Positions 52,929 through 61,804 of a stretch of DNA of 64,000 nucleotides are shown in pieces. Under the pieces are notes generated by a model that did no database searches, had not been told where the DNA came from, and saw nothing but the letters and a program-made list of their open reading frames with translations. The position numbers and the translations under genes were made by a program. Positions within the stretch are counted from its first letter, which is position 1, and each line of letters opens with the position of its first letter. The stretch spans positions 7,749 through 71,748 of the forward strand of contig CAWIUB010000048.1 in the NCBI GenBank assembly GCA_963839175.1, read 5' to 3'. This DNA is from CAWIUB01 sp963839175 (GTDB lineage: Bacteria; Actinomycetota; Actinomycetes; Mycobacteriales; Jatrophihabitantaceae).

Positions 52929-53338
52929 GTGCCACTCGTCGACGACCATCCGAGTCCCTGCCAGTCTCGTCTTGCGCAGACGATCCACGAGGCGAACCGG
53001 TGGGTGGCGGCGCCGCGATCCGGCTGGAGGTCGACGCATACATCGACCGAGCTGGCCGTGCTCGATGTCCCTGTCGATTCGGCGATGGTCTCAGCGCGGC
53101 CCTGAACACGCCGTCCTCGGACACGAGCTCGGCAACCACCCCTGCCGTATCCAATGGCGTGCATTGACGACCCACCCTGACGGCCCGCCCCACCCGCACA
53201 CATCGCCGAGCCGTTACCCACGGCGCGAGCCTGTACGACGCGCGCCGAATCGCGAGCGGTCTCGGCCACGCCGCTGCAAGCAGAAATCCCGTGCGTGACG
53301 TCCTACCAGACGCCTCACGCCTCTGCGGTTGCCGTGGT
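52929..53338. other. Empty stretch downstream of the LuxR gene
   Basis: No frame on either strand resembles a protein I can name. GC-rich decay products are likely. Confidence 0.45.
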
Positions 53339-53540
53339 TCACCGCGATGGCGCGTCGGGCGGTGTCCTCGCGGCCAATCCACGGAGTCGGAGCCCTGCCG
53401 CGGTGAGGCCGGCCGCCAGACAGGCACCGGTCCCTTCGCCGGAGCGCATCCTCAGGTCCAGCAACGGCCCGAGGCCGAGATGATCGAGGACGGCGAGATG
53501 CTAGGCCACGTCAGCGTCGAGCACGGCGCGGATCTGCGGC
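53339..53540 (-). pseudogene. CobT-like C-terminal remnant
   Basis: The minus strand reads HLAVLDHLGLGPLLDLRMRS then GEGTGACLAAGLTAAGLRLR. This matches the LGEGxGA ending of nicotinate-nucleotide-dimethylbenzimidazole phosphoribosyltransferase (CobT), whose catalytic Glu lies in that motif. An in-frame TAG precedes HLAVLD and no earlier part of the gene is found. Confidence 0.65.
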
Positions 53541-53593
53541 CAGAACGGCTTGGATCGCCACCTGGCTCACATCCGCTGTGACAGGCTCGGGAC

Positions 53594-54472
53594 GTGATCG
53601 TTCATCTCGTCGACGGGACCTACGAGATCTTTCGGCAGTACTACGCACCGCGACCGGGACATCTCGACGGCGCCGGCATCGAGATCGGCGCGACCCGCGG
53701 CGTCGTCCAGTCCGTCTTCGTGATGCTGCAGGACGGCGCAACCCACGTCGGGGTCGCGACCGACCACGTCATCGAGTCGTTCCGCAACGACATTTGGCCG
53801 ACGTACAAGTCCAGCGCCGGCATGGACCCGCTGCTGCTAGCGCAGTTCGAGCCGCTCGAGGACGCGCTGCGGGCACTGGGCGTCGCGGTCTGGCCGATGG
53901 TCGACGTCGAGGCGGACGACGGCCTGGCCAGCGCAGCCGCAGTCGCCGCTGCCGACCCACGGGTCGAGCAGGTGATCATCTGCACGCCCGACAAGGACCT
54001 CGGGCAATGCATCGGCGGCAAGGTCATCCAGTGGGACCGTCGTCAGGACAAGCTGATCAACGCCGACGGAGTCATCGCGAAGTTCGGCGTCCGGGCCGAG
54101 TCGATCCCCGACTGGCTGGCCCTCGTCGGCGACAGTGCCGACGGTTTCCCTGGCTTGCCAGGCTTCGGCGCGAAGTCCGCAGCGACACTGCTCGCCCGGT
54201 ACCGGCATCTGGAAGACATCCCGACCGACGCCAAGGACTGGGACGTCACGGTGCGTGGCGCGGCCACGTTGGCGGCGACGCTCGTTTCCCAGCGTGCCGA
54301 TGCCGAGACGTTCAAGCTGTTGGCCACCGTGCGAACAGACGCCGCCGTCGGCACAGTCGACGAGTGGGAGTGGACCGGCCCGACCGAGGACTTCCCTGTC
54401 TGGTGCGAGCGATTCGGCTGGCCGCGTCTGGCCAACGACGCCGCCGCCTTGGCCGTCGCCCGCAAACCGTGA
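53594..54472 (+). CDS. 5'-3' exonuclease (FEN/Pol I N-domain family)
   Basis: Stand-alone 5' nuclease of 292 residues. It has MIVHLVDGTYEIFRQYYAPR at the start (first metal Asp), RNDIWPTYKSSAGMD near 55, PMVDVEADDGLASAAAV near 100 (EADD metal cluster) and VIICTPDKDLGQCIGGKVIQ near 125 (TPDKD). It also has LVGDSADGFPGLPGFGAKSA near 175 with the helix-hairpin-helix GFGAKSAATLL. It would remove RNA primers or flaps. GTG start. Isolated from other repair genes here. Confidence 0.9.
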   Translation: MIVHLVDGTYEIFRQYYAPRPGHLDGAGIEIGATRGVVQSVFVMLQDGATHVGVATDHVIESFRNDIWPTYKSSAGMDPLLLAQFEPLEDALRALGVAVWPMVDVEADDGLASAAAVAAADPRVEQVIICTPDKDLGQCIGGKVIQWDRRQDKLINADGVIAKFGVRAESIPDWLALVGDSADGFPGLPGFGAKSAATLLARYRHLEDIPTDAKDWDVTVRGAATLAATLVSQRADAETFKLLATVRTDAAVGTVDEWEWTGPTEDFPVWCERFGWPRLANDAAALAVARKP

Positions 54473-54566
54473 AGCGGCGGTCCGCTGCCTCACCACGTCA
54501 GCGTTCTGCCCCCGGGCACACGCCGGGGCGGCCGCTGCGACGGTGTCCTGCCGTGGAGGGCCGCGG

Positions 54567-55175
54567 TTAAGCGGCGCGGCCGGTCTTGAGTGCGGCCGCG
54601 GTGTCGACGGCGCGGCGGGCCTGGTAGCGGGCCGCTTCCAAGACCACGTCGTCGGGCGGGCCGTCGCCGGCCACGTGGGAGGTGCCGTAGGGATTGCCTG
54701 ACTTGAACTGGACGGGGTCGGTGTAGCCCGGGGGCACGATGATGCCGCCCCAGTGGTAGAAGGTATTGCCCAGCGCCAGGAGGGTGGACTCCTGTCCGCC
54801 GTGGGTGGTATTACTGGCGGTGAAGGCCGAGTACACCTTGCCGGCGAGTCCGCCCTGTAGCCACAGGGGGCCGGTGCTGTCGATGAACGCTCTGAGCTGG
54901 CTGGCCGGGTTGCCGAAACGGGTCGGCGTGCCGAACAGCACCGTGTCGGCCCAGTCCAGGTCGTCGAGGCTGGCCTCGGCGACGTCGGCGGTGTCCTGGA
55001 GGTGTTGGCCCCAGGCCGGGTTGGCGTTGATCGCCCCCGGCGGAGCCAGTTCGGCAACCTTGCGCAGCCGCACCTGTGCGCCGGCCTTTTCCGCGCCCTC
55101 GGCGGCGGCTCTCGCCAAGGCGTGCACGGTGCCGGTGGAGCTGTAGTAGATGATTGCGGCGTTCACGGGTTCCAT
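54567..55175 (-). CDS. wrbA: NAD(P)H:quinone oxidoreductase, WrbA type
   Basis: Flavodoxin-like FMN enzyme of 202 residues that reduces quinones by two electrons, limiting semiquinone formation. It has AAIIYYSSTGTVHALARAAA at the start (FMN phosphate loop), FGTPTRFGNPASQLRAFIDS near 82, GLAGKVYSAFTASNTTHGGQ near 110 and HWGGIIVPPGYTDP near 143. ATG at 55175 has GGAAGG upstream. An ECF41-type promoter lies 105 bases upstream (55280-55306), nearly identical to that of the decarboxylase-family gene next door, so it probably belongs to the regulon of the sigma factor at 56142. Confidence 0.92.
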   Translation of the reverse strand: MEPVNAAIIYYSSTGTVHALARAAAEGAEKAGAQVRLRKVAELAPPGAINANPAWGQHLQDTADVAEASLDDLDWADTVLFGTPTRFGNPASQLRAFIDSTGPLWLQGGLAGKVYSAFTASNTTHGGQESTLLALGNTFYHWGGIIVPPGYTDPVQFKSGNPYGTSHVAGDGPPDDVVLEAARYQARRAVDTAAALKTGRAA

Positions 55176-55279
55176 GATCGGTTTCCTTCCGTAGCGGGTT
55201 CTCTCTATTTCTGGTGATGCCGATGGCTGCCGCCGGAGCCGGGGCTGCAGCGGACCGCTGATGTGCTTCTCACCAGTAC

Positions 55280-55306
55280 GACGACACAACCCCTCGGGAT
55301 GTCAGG
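55280..55306 (-). promoter_or_regulatory. ECF41-type promoter of wrbA
   Basis: On the minus strand CCTGACA (55306-55300), 16 bases, CGTC (55283-55280). The ECF41 consensus is TGTCACA-N16/17-CGTC. The spacer and flanks are shared with the promoter at 56035-56061: the two agree over about 40 bases, including the GTACTG after CGTC. Confidence 0.65.
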
Positions 55307-55457
55307 CGACGTGACCTGCGTTGGCGTCGCCGTGCTCGCCGGTTTCGCGCCTGAGGTCGCGTCCCGGCTGCTTCCGCTCGCCGTGGCGCTCGAGGTCGCT
55401 GCTTTCCTTGTCGTGGACGGCCGCCACATCGGCGACGGCGCCGCCCCTGAGCGAGGC

Positions 55458-55949
55458 TCAGGCTGCCGCCTGCCGGGCTTGATGGGTGGCGGACTCGACC
55501 CATTTGCCGCTGACCTGCCTGGTGGCTGCCATGAGACGATTCCACGCATTGATCTCCGCGATCGAAATCACGAGCGCGGCGAGTTGCGGCTCCTCGTAGT
55601 GGCGTGCGGCGTCCTCCCAGACCTCGTCGGGGACGGGGTCTGGACGGTCTGCGAGCCGGGTTGCAGCCTCGGTCAGCGCCAGCGCTGCGCGTTCGGCATC
55701 CGTGAAGTACGGCGCTTCCCGCCACGCCGCGACGCCGGAGATCCGCTCAATCGGCTCGCCGGCGTGTCCGAGCTCTCGGGAGTGGATGTCGACGCACACG
55801 CTGCAGCCATTGATCTGGCTCGCGCGCAGCCAGACGAGGTAGTGCGTTGTCATGGGAATGTCGGCGTTGATCGCCGCGGCGCCGAGCCGCTCCATCGCCT
55901 CGAGAGCGCCCGGAACGGACATCGCCGGGTTCTTGATCCGTGCTTTCAT
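55458..55949 (-). CDS. Carboxymuconolactone decarboxylase-family (AhpD-like) protein
   Basis: All-helical CMD-family protein of 163 residues. The redox motif NGCSVCVDIHSRELGHAGEP (CxxC then His) near 47 marks the AhpD/alkylhydroperoxidase-like branch. MERLGAAAINADIPMTTHYL precedes it and FTDAERAALALTEAATRLAD follows near 82. It probably handles peroxide or another oxidised substrate by dithiol chemistry. ATG at 55949 has GGAGAA upstream. This gene type is the standard genomic partner of ECF41 sigma factors, and an ECF41-like promoter lies upstream. Confidence 0.92.
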   Translation of the reverse strand: MKARIKNPAMSVPGALEAMERLGAAAINADIPMTTHYLVWLRASQINGCSVCVDIHSRELGHAGEPIERISGVAAWREAPYFTDAERAALALTEAATRLADRPDPVPDEVWEDAARHYEEPQLAALVISIAEINAWNRLMAATRQVSGKWVESATHQARQAAA

Positions 55950-56034
55950 GATCGCTGATTCTCCTTCCAGTGTGCCGCCGGTGTCGGGCTGCGGCAGGCG
56001 GGCGTGCCGCCTAACTTGGTCTTCTCAGCAGTAC

Positions 56035-56061
56035 GACGACACGACCGCTCGGAATGTGAGG
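56035..56061 (-). promoter_or_regulatory. ECF41-type promoter of the CMD gene
   Basis: On the minus strand CCTCACA (56061-56055), 16 bases, CGTC (56038-56035), against the ECF41 consensus TGTCACA-N16/17-CGTC. It lies 86 bases before the decarboxylase-family ATG and 11 bases from the divergent sigma-gene promoter. Confidence 0.7.
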
Positions 56062-56072
56062 CGACGCGCCAA

Positions 56073-56099
56073 CGTCACAGTTCGGTGCGCTGCCTCGTC
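56073..56099 (+). promoter_or_regulatory. ECF41-type promoter of the sigma gene itself
   Basis: CGTCACA (56073-56079), 16 bases, CGTC (56096-56099). This is the closest of the three to the ECF41 consensus TGTCACA-N16/17-CGTC, differing only in the first base. It lies 43 bases upstream of the sigma ATG and implies autoregulation. Confidence 0.7.
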
Positions 56100-56141
56100 G
56101 AACTGGTGAGTGCAGATGCGACCAAGGGAGTCGGCGACACC

Positions 56142-57077
56142 ATGACCACCCATTCCGAGGCAGGACACGGCCGGCCCGATCCGAGCCTGAGCGCGATCGT
56201 GAGCGAGCGGCGTCGGCTGATCAATGTCGCGTACCGACTGCTCGGCTCCCTGGCCGAGGCTGAGGATGTCGTACAAGAGACGTACGCCCGCTGGTACGGC
56301 ATGTCCCGACAGCAGCGGGAAGCCATTGAATCCCCCGGAGGCTGGTTGACGACGGTCGCCAGTCGCATCTGCCTCGACCTGCTCGGCTCGGCACGTGCCC
56401 GGCGGGAGCGCTATGTGGGCGAGTGGATCCCCGAGCCGCTGCCCGACGGTACGGAGTGGATCAACGGGCGCTCGGGCGGCACCACTGTCGACCCGGCCGA
56501 CCGAGTCACGCTCGACGAGTCGATCAACATGGCCTTCCTCGTCGTGCTCGAATCGATGACCCCGGCCGAGCGTGTCGCGTTCATCCTTCACGATGTCTTC
56601 CGCTACTCCTTCGCCGAAGTGGCCGAGATCGTCGGCCGTACGCCGGCGGCATGTCGCCAGTTGGCCTCATCGGCCCGCCGCCGCATCAGCGCGTCGCAGG
56701 CTCCCGCGACTCCTGCAGCCCAGCGCGCCGGCATCGTCAGGGACTTCAAGCAGGCATGGGAAGCCAAGGACATCAACGCCCTGATCGGCCTGCTCGACCC
56801 CGACGCCACGACGATCGCCGACGGCGGCGGCCTCGTCAGCGCTGCGCTGCGCCCAATCGAAGGCCGCGAGCAGATCGCGCGCGCCCTCATCGATATCGCC
56901 AGCAAGACACCCGACCTGACGATGCTGGAACGTACGGTCAACGGTCAGCCCGGTCTAGTGACTCAGGAAGACGGCGTCACCGTGACCGTGATGGCGTTCG
57001 ACGTCGCCGGCGACCGGATCAAGCACATCTGGGCAGTACGCAACCCCGACAAGCTACGCCCTTGGACGACGAGCTGA
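56142..57077 (+). CDS. ECF41-family sigma factor with SnoaL-like extension
   Basis: Sigma factor of 311 residues. Sigma-2 has RRLINVAYRLLGSLAEAEDV, VVQETYARWYG and GGWLTTVASRICLDLLGSAR. Sigma-4 has LESMTPAERVAFILHDVFRY and SFAEVAEIVGRTPAACRQLA. The C-terminal about 110 residues are a SnoaL-like domain that in ECF41 factors both activates and inhibits the sigma instead of a separate anti-sigma. The three family hallmarks are seen: EWIPEPLPDG in the linker (WLPEP-like), DGGGLV near 227 and NPDKL at the end. ATG at 56142 has AAGGGAG upstream; a GTG at 56106 is also in frame. Confidence 0.93.
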   Translation: MTTHSEAGHGRPDPSLSAIVSERRRLINVAYRLLGSLAEAEDVVQETYARWYGMSRQQREAIESPGGWLTTVASRICLDLLGSARARRERYVGEWIPEPLPDGTEWINGRSGGTTVDPADRVTLDESINMAFLVVLESMTPAERVAFILHDVFRYSFAEVAEIVGRTPAACRQLASSARRRISASQAPATPAAQRAGIVRDFKQAWEAKDINALIGLLDPDATTIADGGGLVSAALRPIEGREQIARALIDIASKTPDLTMLERTVNGQPGLVTQEDGVTVTVMAFDVAGDRIKHIWAVRNPDKLRPWTTS

Positions 57078-57328
57078 CGCGTCTCCGACACCTCCCCTGC
57101 CAAGGGCTTCTTTTCGCGGGTGACTCAACTGACCTGCCGCCGCATCCGCGCACAGAACGCCGATGCTTGGGCCTTACCGCACCGCGCGGGATCGGTGTCG
57201 ACGGCAGAGGCGTGCGAGACGGCCGTCTTGCCAGTCGCGAGAACCCACCACCGACGTGCCGGCGCGGCGCTGCTGACAGTGCCTCTTCGGTCCGCGGATC
57301 TCGCCGCTGCGGCGTTTGGTGACCGGGG

Positions 57329-57979
57329 TTACGGGAGCAGGGCGGCGATGAGGGCGTCGCCGACGAACTGGCCGTATCGGTTGATCGTCCATCCGGACTT
57401 GATGACGAGGAGCTCGTAGAGCTCGGCCGAGCTGTAGGTCCAGAGGATGTCGGTCGCTTGAGCGAGGGTGACGCCGGGGCGCAGCCAGCCGCGGCGGTGC
57501 AGGCGGCGCGCGTTGTGGCGCATGCGGGTGCGGCGTTGGTCGTCGGACTCGGCCAGCAGGGCGGCCATCTCCGGGTCGGTTGCGGCCGCTGCGCGGATGA
57601 GCAGCATGATCGGCGCGCCCAGGGGCGCGAGCTCGGTGGTGAACTGTCCCCAGCCGCGCAGCACGGCGACGGGGTCGGTCTCGGTCGCGCTGAGTGCATC
57701 CGAGCGCACCGGAGCCGGCACTGTCCCGCGGCCGGCCAGTCCGCGCTGCCAGAGCGCTCGAACCAGTCCGGGCTTGCCGCCGAAGGCCTTGTACACCGTC
57801 TCGACCGAGGTGCCGGCCGCGGTGGCGATGCTGGCAACGGTGGTCGCCGCGTAGCCGTCTTCGAGGAACTGCAGGCGCGCCACGTCGAGGATCGCACCGC
57901 GGGTTCGGGCGGCCTGCTCGCGGCGGCGACTGGAGTCGTAGCGCCGTCGAGTCTTGACTTCCGGCATATTCCGTTCCAT
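57329..57979 (-). CDS. TetR-family regulator
   Basis: Regulator of 216 residues. The HTH reads ARTRGAILDVARLQFLEDGY then AATTVASIATAAGTSVETVY, with recognition helix SVETVYKAFGGKPGL at about 57-71. The ligand domain includes LGAPIMLLIRAAAATDPEMA and a C-terminal INRYGQFVGDALIAALLP. Divergent from the SnoaL/NmrA pair by 49 bases, so it is their likely repressor. The gap contains GTATCGAATTCAC but no clean long palindrome. An ATG at 57967 is an alternative start. Confidence 0.9.
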   Translation of the reverse strand: MERNMPEVKTRRRYDSSRRREQAARTRGAILDVARLQFLEDGYAATTVASIATAAGTSVETVYKAFGGKPGLVRALWQRGLAGRGTVPAPVRSDALSATETDPVAVLRGWGQFTTELAPLGAPIMLLIRAAAATDPEMAALLAESDDQRRTRMRHNARRLHRRGWLRPGVTLAQATDILWTYSSAELYELLVIKSGWTINRYGQFVGDALIAALLP

Positions 57980-58028
57980 AGTTCTGTATCGAATTCACTG
58001 GAGTGTACCTACAGCCCGGGGGTTACCG

Positions 58029-58445
58029 ATGGTGGACGCGCTGGGGATTGTCGAGCGGCTCGTGGCCGTGACGAACGCGCACGATCTCGAGGCACTGGTG
58101 GACTGCTTCGCGCCCGACTATGTGAACGAGACACCGGCGCACCCGGCGCGCGGTTTCCGCGGGCGTGAGCAGGTGCGCCGCAACTGGACGACGATCTTCG
58201 ACGCCGTGCCGGACATCACGACCCGGGTGATCGCCGCCGCCGCGGACGGTGACCGGGTGTGGAGCGAGTGGGAGATGACTGGCACCCGCCGCGACGGCAC
58301 GCCGCACGCGATGGCCGGGGTGATCATCTTCTGTGCCGCAGGCAACCAGATCGTCTCGGCGCGCTTCTATCTCGAGACAGCCGAGACGGCCAGCGGTGAC
58401 GTCGACGCGGCGATCGGCCGCCTGACGACCCGCACCGCGCCGTGA
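58029..58445 (+). CDS. SnoaL-like polyketide-cyclase fold protein
   Basis: NTF2/SnoaL-fold protein of 138 residues: IVERLVAVTNAHDLEALVDC near 7, FAPDYVNETPAHPARGFRGR near 27, REQVRRNWTTIFDAVPDITT near 46 and VWSEWEMTGTRRDGTPHAMA near 77. The family includes cyclases, isomerases and binding proteins; the activity is unknown. Its stop overlaps the NmrA-type gene start (GTGA), so the two are coupled. Confidence 0.85.
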   Translation: MVDALGIVERLVAVTNAHDLEALVDCFAPDYVNETPAHPARGFRGREQVRRNWTTIFDAVPDITTRVIAAAADGDRVWSEWEMTGTRRDGTPHAMAGVIIFCAAGNQIVSARFYLETAETASGDVDAAIGRLTTRTAP

Positions 58446-59314
58446 TCCTGCTCGCCGGCGGCACCGGCACCCTCGGCCGCGAGGTCCTCACGCGGCTCAG
58501 CGCAGCCGGTCACGCCGTACGGGTGCTGACCCGCGACGCCGCCCACGCCGAAGGGCTGCCCGCGGACGTCGCGATCGGCGACCTGCGCGACCCGGCCGCG
58601 TTGGCCGCCGCCGTCGCCGGATGCTCCACTGTCGTCTCGGCTGCTCACGGCTTTCTCGGTGGACGCGGCGCCGGGCCGAAGGCGATCGACGATCGCGGCA
58701 ACGCCCACCTCATCCACGCAGCCGCCGAGGCTGGGGTGCACCAGTTCGTGTTGTTGTCGGTGCTCGCAGCTCGCCCCGATCACCCGATGTCGCTGCACCG
58801 CGCCAAGTACGCCGCGGAGCGGCACCTGTACGCGAGCGGTCTGGATTGGACGGTGCTCCGGCCCGCCGCGTACCTCGAGACCTGGGCCGGTGTCATCGGC
58901 GGCAAGCTGTCCGCCGGCGGCCCCGCCGTGGTGTTCGGCCAGGGCACCAACCCGATCAACTTCGTCTCGGCCCGCGACGTCGCCATGCTCGTCGAGCGAG
59001 CGATCACCGACCCGACGCTGCGCAACCAGGCAATCGACATCGCTGGACCGGACAACCTCACCATGGTCCAGTTCGCCCAGCTGTTCGACGCCACCAAGAT
59101 CCAGCACATCCCGCGCGGTGCCCTTCGATTCCTCGCCAAAGCAGCGGCACCGCTCGCCCCGGCATTCGCGCGGCAAGCCTCCGCGGCGATCGTCATGGAC
59201 ACCACCGACATGACCGCCGACCCTGACACGCTGCACCACCGGTTCCCAGACATCACCTGGCACCGACCGACCGGCATCCTCGGCCGATCCGCTGCCCGCC
59301 GGAGCAACCTGTGA
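58442..59314 (+). CDS. NmrA-like NAD(P)H-binding atypical SDR
   Basis: Rossmann-fold protein of 290 residues. MILLAGGTGTLGREVLTRLS is the dinucleotide loop (GGTGTLG), VAIGDLRDPAALAAAVAGCS lies near 43 and HQFVLLSVLAARPDHPMSLH near 100. It belongs to the NmrA/HSCARG-like group, which may act as redox sensors or ketide reductases. GTG at 58442 overlaps the SnoaL stop. A further short frame starts within its own stop, so this is a three-gene coupled set. Confidence 0.88.
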   Translation: MILLAGGTGTLGREVLTRLSAAGHAVRVLTRDAAHAEGLPADVAIGDLRDPAALAAAVAGCSTVVSAAHGFLGGRGAGPKAIDDRGNAHLIHAAAEAGVHQFVLLSVLAARPDHPMSLHRAKYAAERHLYASGLDWTVLRPAAYLETWAGVIGGKLSAGGPAVVFGQGTNPINFVSARDVAMLVERAITDPTLRNQAIDIAGPDNLTMVQFAQLFDATKIQHIPRGALRFLAKAAAPLAPAFARQASAAIVMDTTDMTADPDTLHHRFPDITWHRPTGILGRSAARRSNL

Positions 59315-59568
59315 CCCAAGCGTCCTGCGCAGCCCGCGCTACCGATCACGCCACCTTCCTCGCAGCCGTCGACGAGGTGTGCGCAGCGCACGCCGGTCAC
59401 TCATTCCACGTGCCGGGGCTCGACCTCGAACACCCCGATCCGAGCCAACTGCCCGCCGTCGCGAACTACTTCACGCACAGCGGACTCCCCGGGGCGAGGT
59501 TCTGCTCCGGAGCCGGAGGATGGGCAGCGGTTACCGGGCTAGTGGGTCCCAGCCGCGCAGGTGCGTGA
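59311..59568 (+). CDS. Short coupled ORF, unrecognised
   Basis: An 85-residue frame whose GTG overlaps the NmrA-type stop (GTGA). It begins MTQASCAARATDHATFLAAV and contains HPDPSQLPAVANYFTHSGLP. I do not recognise it. Its last 38 bases overlap the convergent NADH dehydrogenase, which suggests a truncated gene or one whose 3' end was replaced when the ndh segment arrived. Confidence 0.45.
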   Translation: MTQASCAARATDHATFLAAVDEVCAAHAGHSFHVPGLDLEHPDPSQLPAVANYFTHSGLPGARFCSGAGGWAAVTGLVGPSRAGA

Positions 59569-60748
59569 CGGACTGGCGGTACTCCCACTCGATGATGTCC
59601 TTGAGCAGGTGGGCCAGCCGGCCGCCGCTGGTGATTCCGGCGATCTCGGCGACCCCGCGGCGGGTCCCGACCGAGACGACGAACCCCTTGTCATGGAAGG
59701 TGAACGCCTCCAGTGGCCGGCCCTCCAGCTCCGCGTCCAGGTTGCGGGCCACCGTCTCGCCCTCCTCCAGCGCCAGCTGCGCCAGCGGCGGCAGCACGTG
59801 CCCTGTGCGCGGATCGGTCACCGACGCGAGGTCGCCGGCGACATAGACCTCCGGGTGGTCCAGCACGCGCAGGTACCGGTCGACCTTGACGCGGCCGTTG
59901 TGGCCGATCGGCAACCCCGAACCCACCACCAGCTCGGGCGCCTTCACCCCACCCGCCCAGACGAACACGCCGCCCTCCACCAGCTGGCCGCCCTTGAGCC
60001 GGAAGCCCTCCTCGGTCGCGGCAGCGACCATCGCGTTGGTGCGGACCTGCACGCCCAGGTCAGAAAGGATCCTGGTCGCATTGTCGATCAGCTGCGGCGA
60101 GGAGCCGGCCAGGATGGTGGGGCCAGCCTCAACAAGCAGCACGGCGGGCCGGTCGGGCGCCAGGCCGTGGCCGCTGGCCACCTCGGGGAGCATCTCGGCC
60201 AGCTCGCCGGCCAGCTCAACCCCGGTGGCGCCGCCGCCGCCGACCACCACGGTCGCCAGGCGGCGCTGTCGCTCGGGGTCGGCGGCGGCCGCGGCGTCGT
60301 CGAGCGCCTTGTTGACCGCCGCCCACACCCGCTCAGCGTCGCTGGCCGAGTACAGCGACAGGGCGCGCTGGGCCAGGCCGGGGATGGCGAAGTCGTTGGG
60401 CCGGCTGCCCAGCGCCAGCACCAGCCGGCTCCAGCCGATTGGCCCAGCCCCGGTGAGCAGCCGCTGGCCGGGCCAGTCAAAACGGCTGATCTCGGTCTGG
60501 ACGAAGCGGACCCGCTTGGCCAGCACGTCCTGCAGCGGGATGCGCACCGCGTCGGCGGCGCGGGTGCCGCCGGCGACGCGGGGCAGCTCGGTGAGCACCT
60601 GGTGGTAGTCGTGCCGGTCGACCAGGGTCAGCTCAACCACGGGGTTGTTGCGCAGCTTGGCCGTCAGGCGCAAGGTGACGTGCAACCCTGCGTAGCCCGC
60701 CCCGGCGACCACGATCCGGCCACCCCTCCCGGCGGTGGATGCGCTCAC
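59531..60748 (-). CDS. ndh: Type II NADH dehydrogenase-like FAD oxidoreductase
   Basis: Two-dinucleotide-fold flavoprotein of 405 residues of the NDH-2 group, which passes electrons from NADH to quinone without proton pumping. It has IVVAGAGYAGLHVTLRLTAK near 13 (FAD), RHDYHQVLTELPRVAGGTRA near 48, ATVVVGGGGATGVELAGELA near 168 (NADH) and HPEVYVAGDLASVTDPRTGH near 310 (second FAD motif). GTG at 60748 has GGAGG upstream. The C-terminus is a short IIEWEYRQSVTHLRGWDPLA, lacking a long membrane anchor. Confidence 0.9.
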   Translation of the reverse strand: MSASTAGRGGRIVVAGAGYAGLHVTLRLTAKLRNNPVVELTLVDRHDYHQVLTELPRVAGGTRAADAVRIPLQDVLAKRVRFVQTEISRFDWPGQRLLTGAGPIGWSRLVLALGSRPNDFAIPGLAQRALSLYSASDAERVWAAVNKALDDAAAAADPERQRRLATVVVGGGGATGVELAGELAEMLPEVASGHGLAPDRPAVLLVEAGPTILAGSSPQLIDNATRILSDLGVQVRTNAMVAAATEEGFRLKGGQLVEGGVFVWAGGVKAPELVVGSGLPIGHNGRVKVDRYLRVLDHPEVYVAGDLASVTDPRTGHVLPPLAQLALEEGETVARNLDAELEGRPLEAFTFHDKGFVVSVGTRRGVAEIAGITSGGRLAHLLKDIIEWEYRQSVTHLRGWDPLAR

Positions 60749-61197
60749 AGCGTCCTCCAAACGTCCTGCCCCTGCTGGCGAAGGAGGCGTCCAGCCAGTC
60801 GCATATCTCCTGCGCCAGCCGAGTCGGGTTGCTGACCTGGCAGCGTCGACCCCGGGCAACCCGGACGGCCACGCACCTGAAACCGGCGATCCATCCGCAC
60901 CTTCACGATCGTCTTGGCTTGCTCAGCTCGGTGTTCGAGATCCTCACCTTCATTACCCTCCGCCTGGGATTCCACGCCAGCGCCACCTGAGCGTTACGTG
61001 CACAACTTCACGTAGGCCGCTTAGGGCAATGGGCACACGTGGCGCGGCACGGGCTCGCGCGGTGCTAGCTGATCGCGCACGGCCGGGCGGGTGCATTCGT
61101 TGAGGTGGCTGGCCGCGCCGCGGGTCGCGGAGGTGACCATCGCACTAGAAGATGATCTTGGTGGGGCCCGGTCGTGATCCTCGATCGTTCGATTCAT
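60749..61197. other. Stretch upstream of ndh without a supported gene
   Basis: A minus-strand frame includes SNPTRLAQEICDWLDASFAS, which resembles the end of an alpha/beta hydrolase, but nothing before it supports that. Otherwise empty. Confidence 0.4.
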
Positions 61198-61311
61198 CTA
61201 TGTAGGCCACCGGGCGCACAGCCCCTCTCCTGCCAGCTCGGCGTAGAGCCGGCTCCAGCTCGACGCGTCCGCAAACGCTCCGTGAACGAGAATGATGGTT
61301 GGGTCAGCCAT
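61198..61311 (-). pseudogene. Alpha/beta-hydrolase N-terminal fragment
   Basis: A 37-codon frame reads MADPTIILVHGAFADASSWS and RLYAELAGEGL, then runs into a TAG. This is the beginning of the family that starts with the oxyanion-hole HGAFADASSW motif. The nucleophile elbow and the rest are missing. Confidence 0.75.
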
Positions 61312-61804
61312 GATCAGCATCCGCCGCTCCGGTCGATTCGTACAGCGACGGTAGGTGCGGCGGCATCTGCGTCAGCAGTGGTCTGCGGGCTTACTGGACT
61401 CGTTGACCTCATTCGTGGCGCCTCGCAGACGCCTCGTCCGTAGGGCCGATCCTATTCCGCGCAGGGAGGCCTGACCAGGATCGCCGGATCGGCCCAGAAA
61501 CAGGCAGAGCTGCCGCGCCGCCCAGCGCTTCTTGCTTCGCTCCTCGGCTGCTACCTGCGAGGGCGGTCGATCAGCTGGCGCACGGTCCGTCGGCGAAGGA
61601 TTGCTCCAGCGCGCTGCCCGCGGGCAAGCGGCCGTATACCCGACTCCACATCACCGGCTGGAGGCGGCGAGCACTGGCGCGGTCGGCCGTTTCTTGCGCT
61701 GCAACAGGAGATGACCGGGGCCCGGCAACTCCAACCCGAAGGCGATCAATGACAATGGCGTCGTCATTGTCGCCAAGGCCAACGACGCCGAACGTTGCTC
61801 GCGA
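61312..61804. other. Stretch without a recognised gene
   Basis: No frame resembles a known protein and no RNA gene is apparent. Confidence 0.45.
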
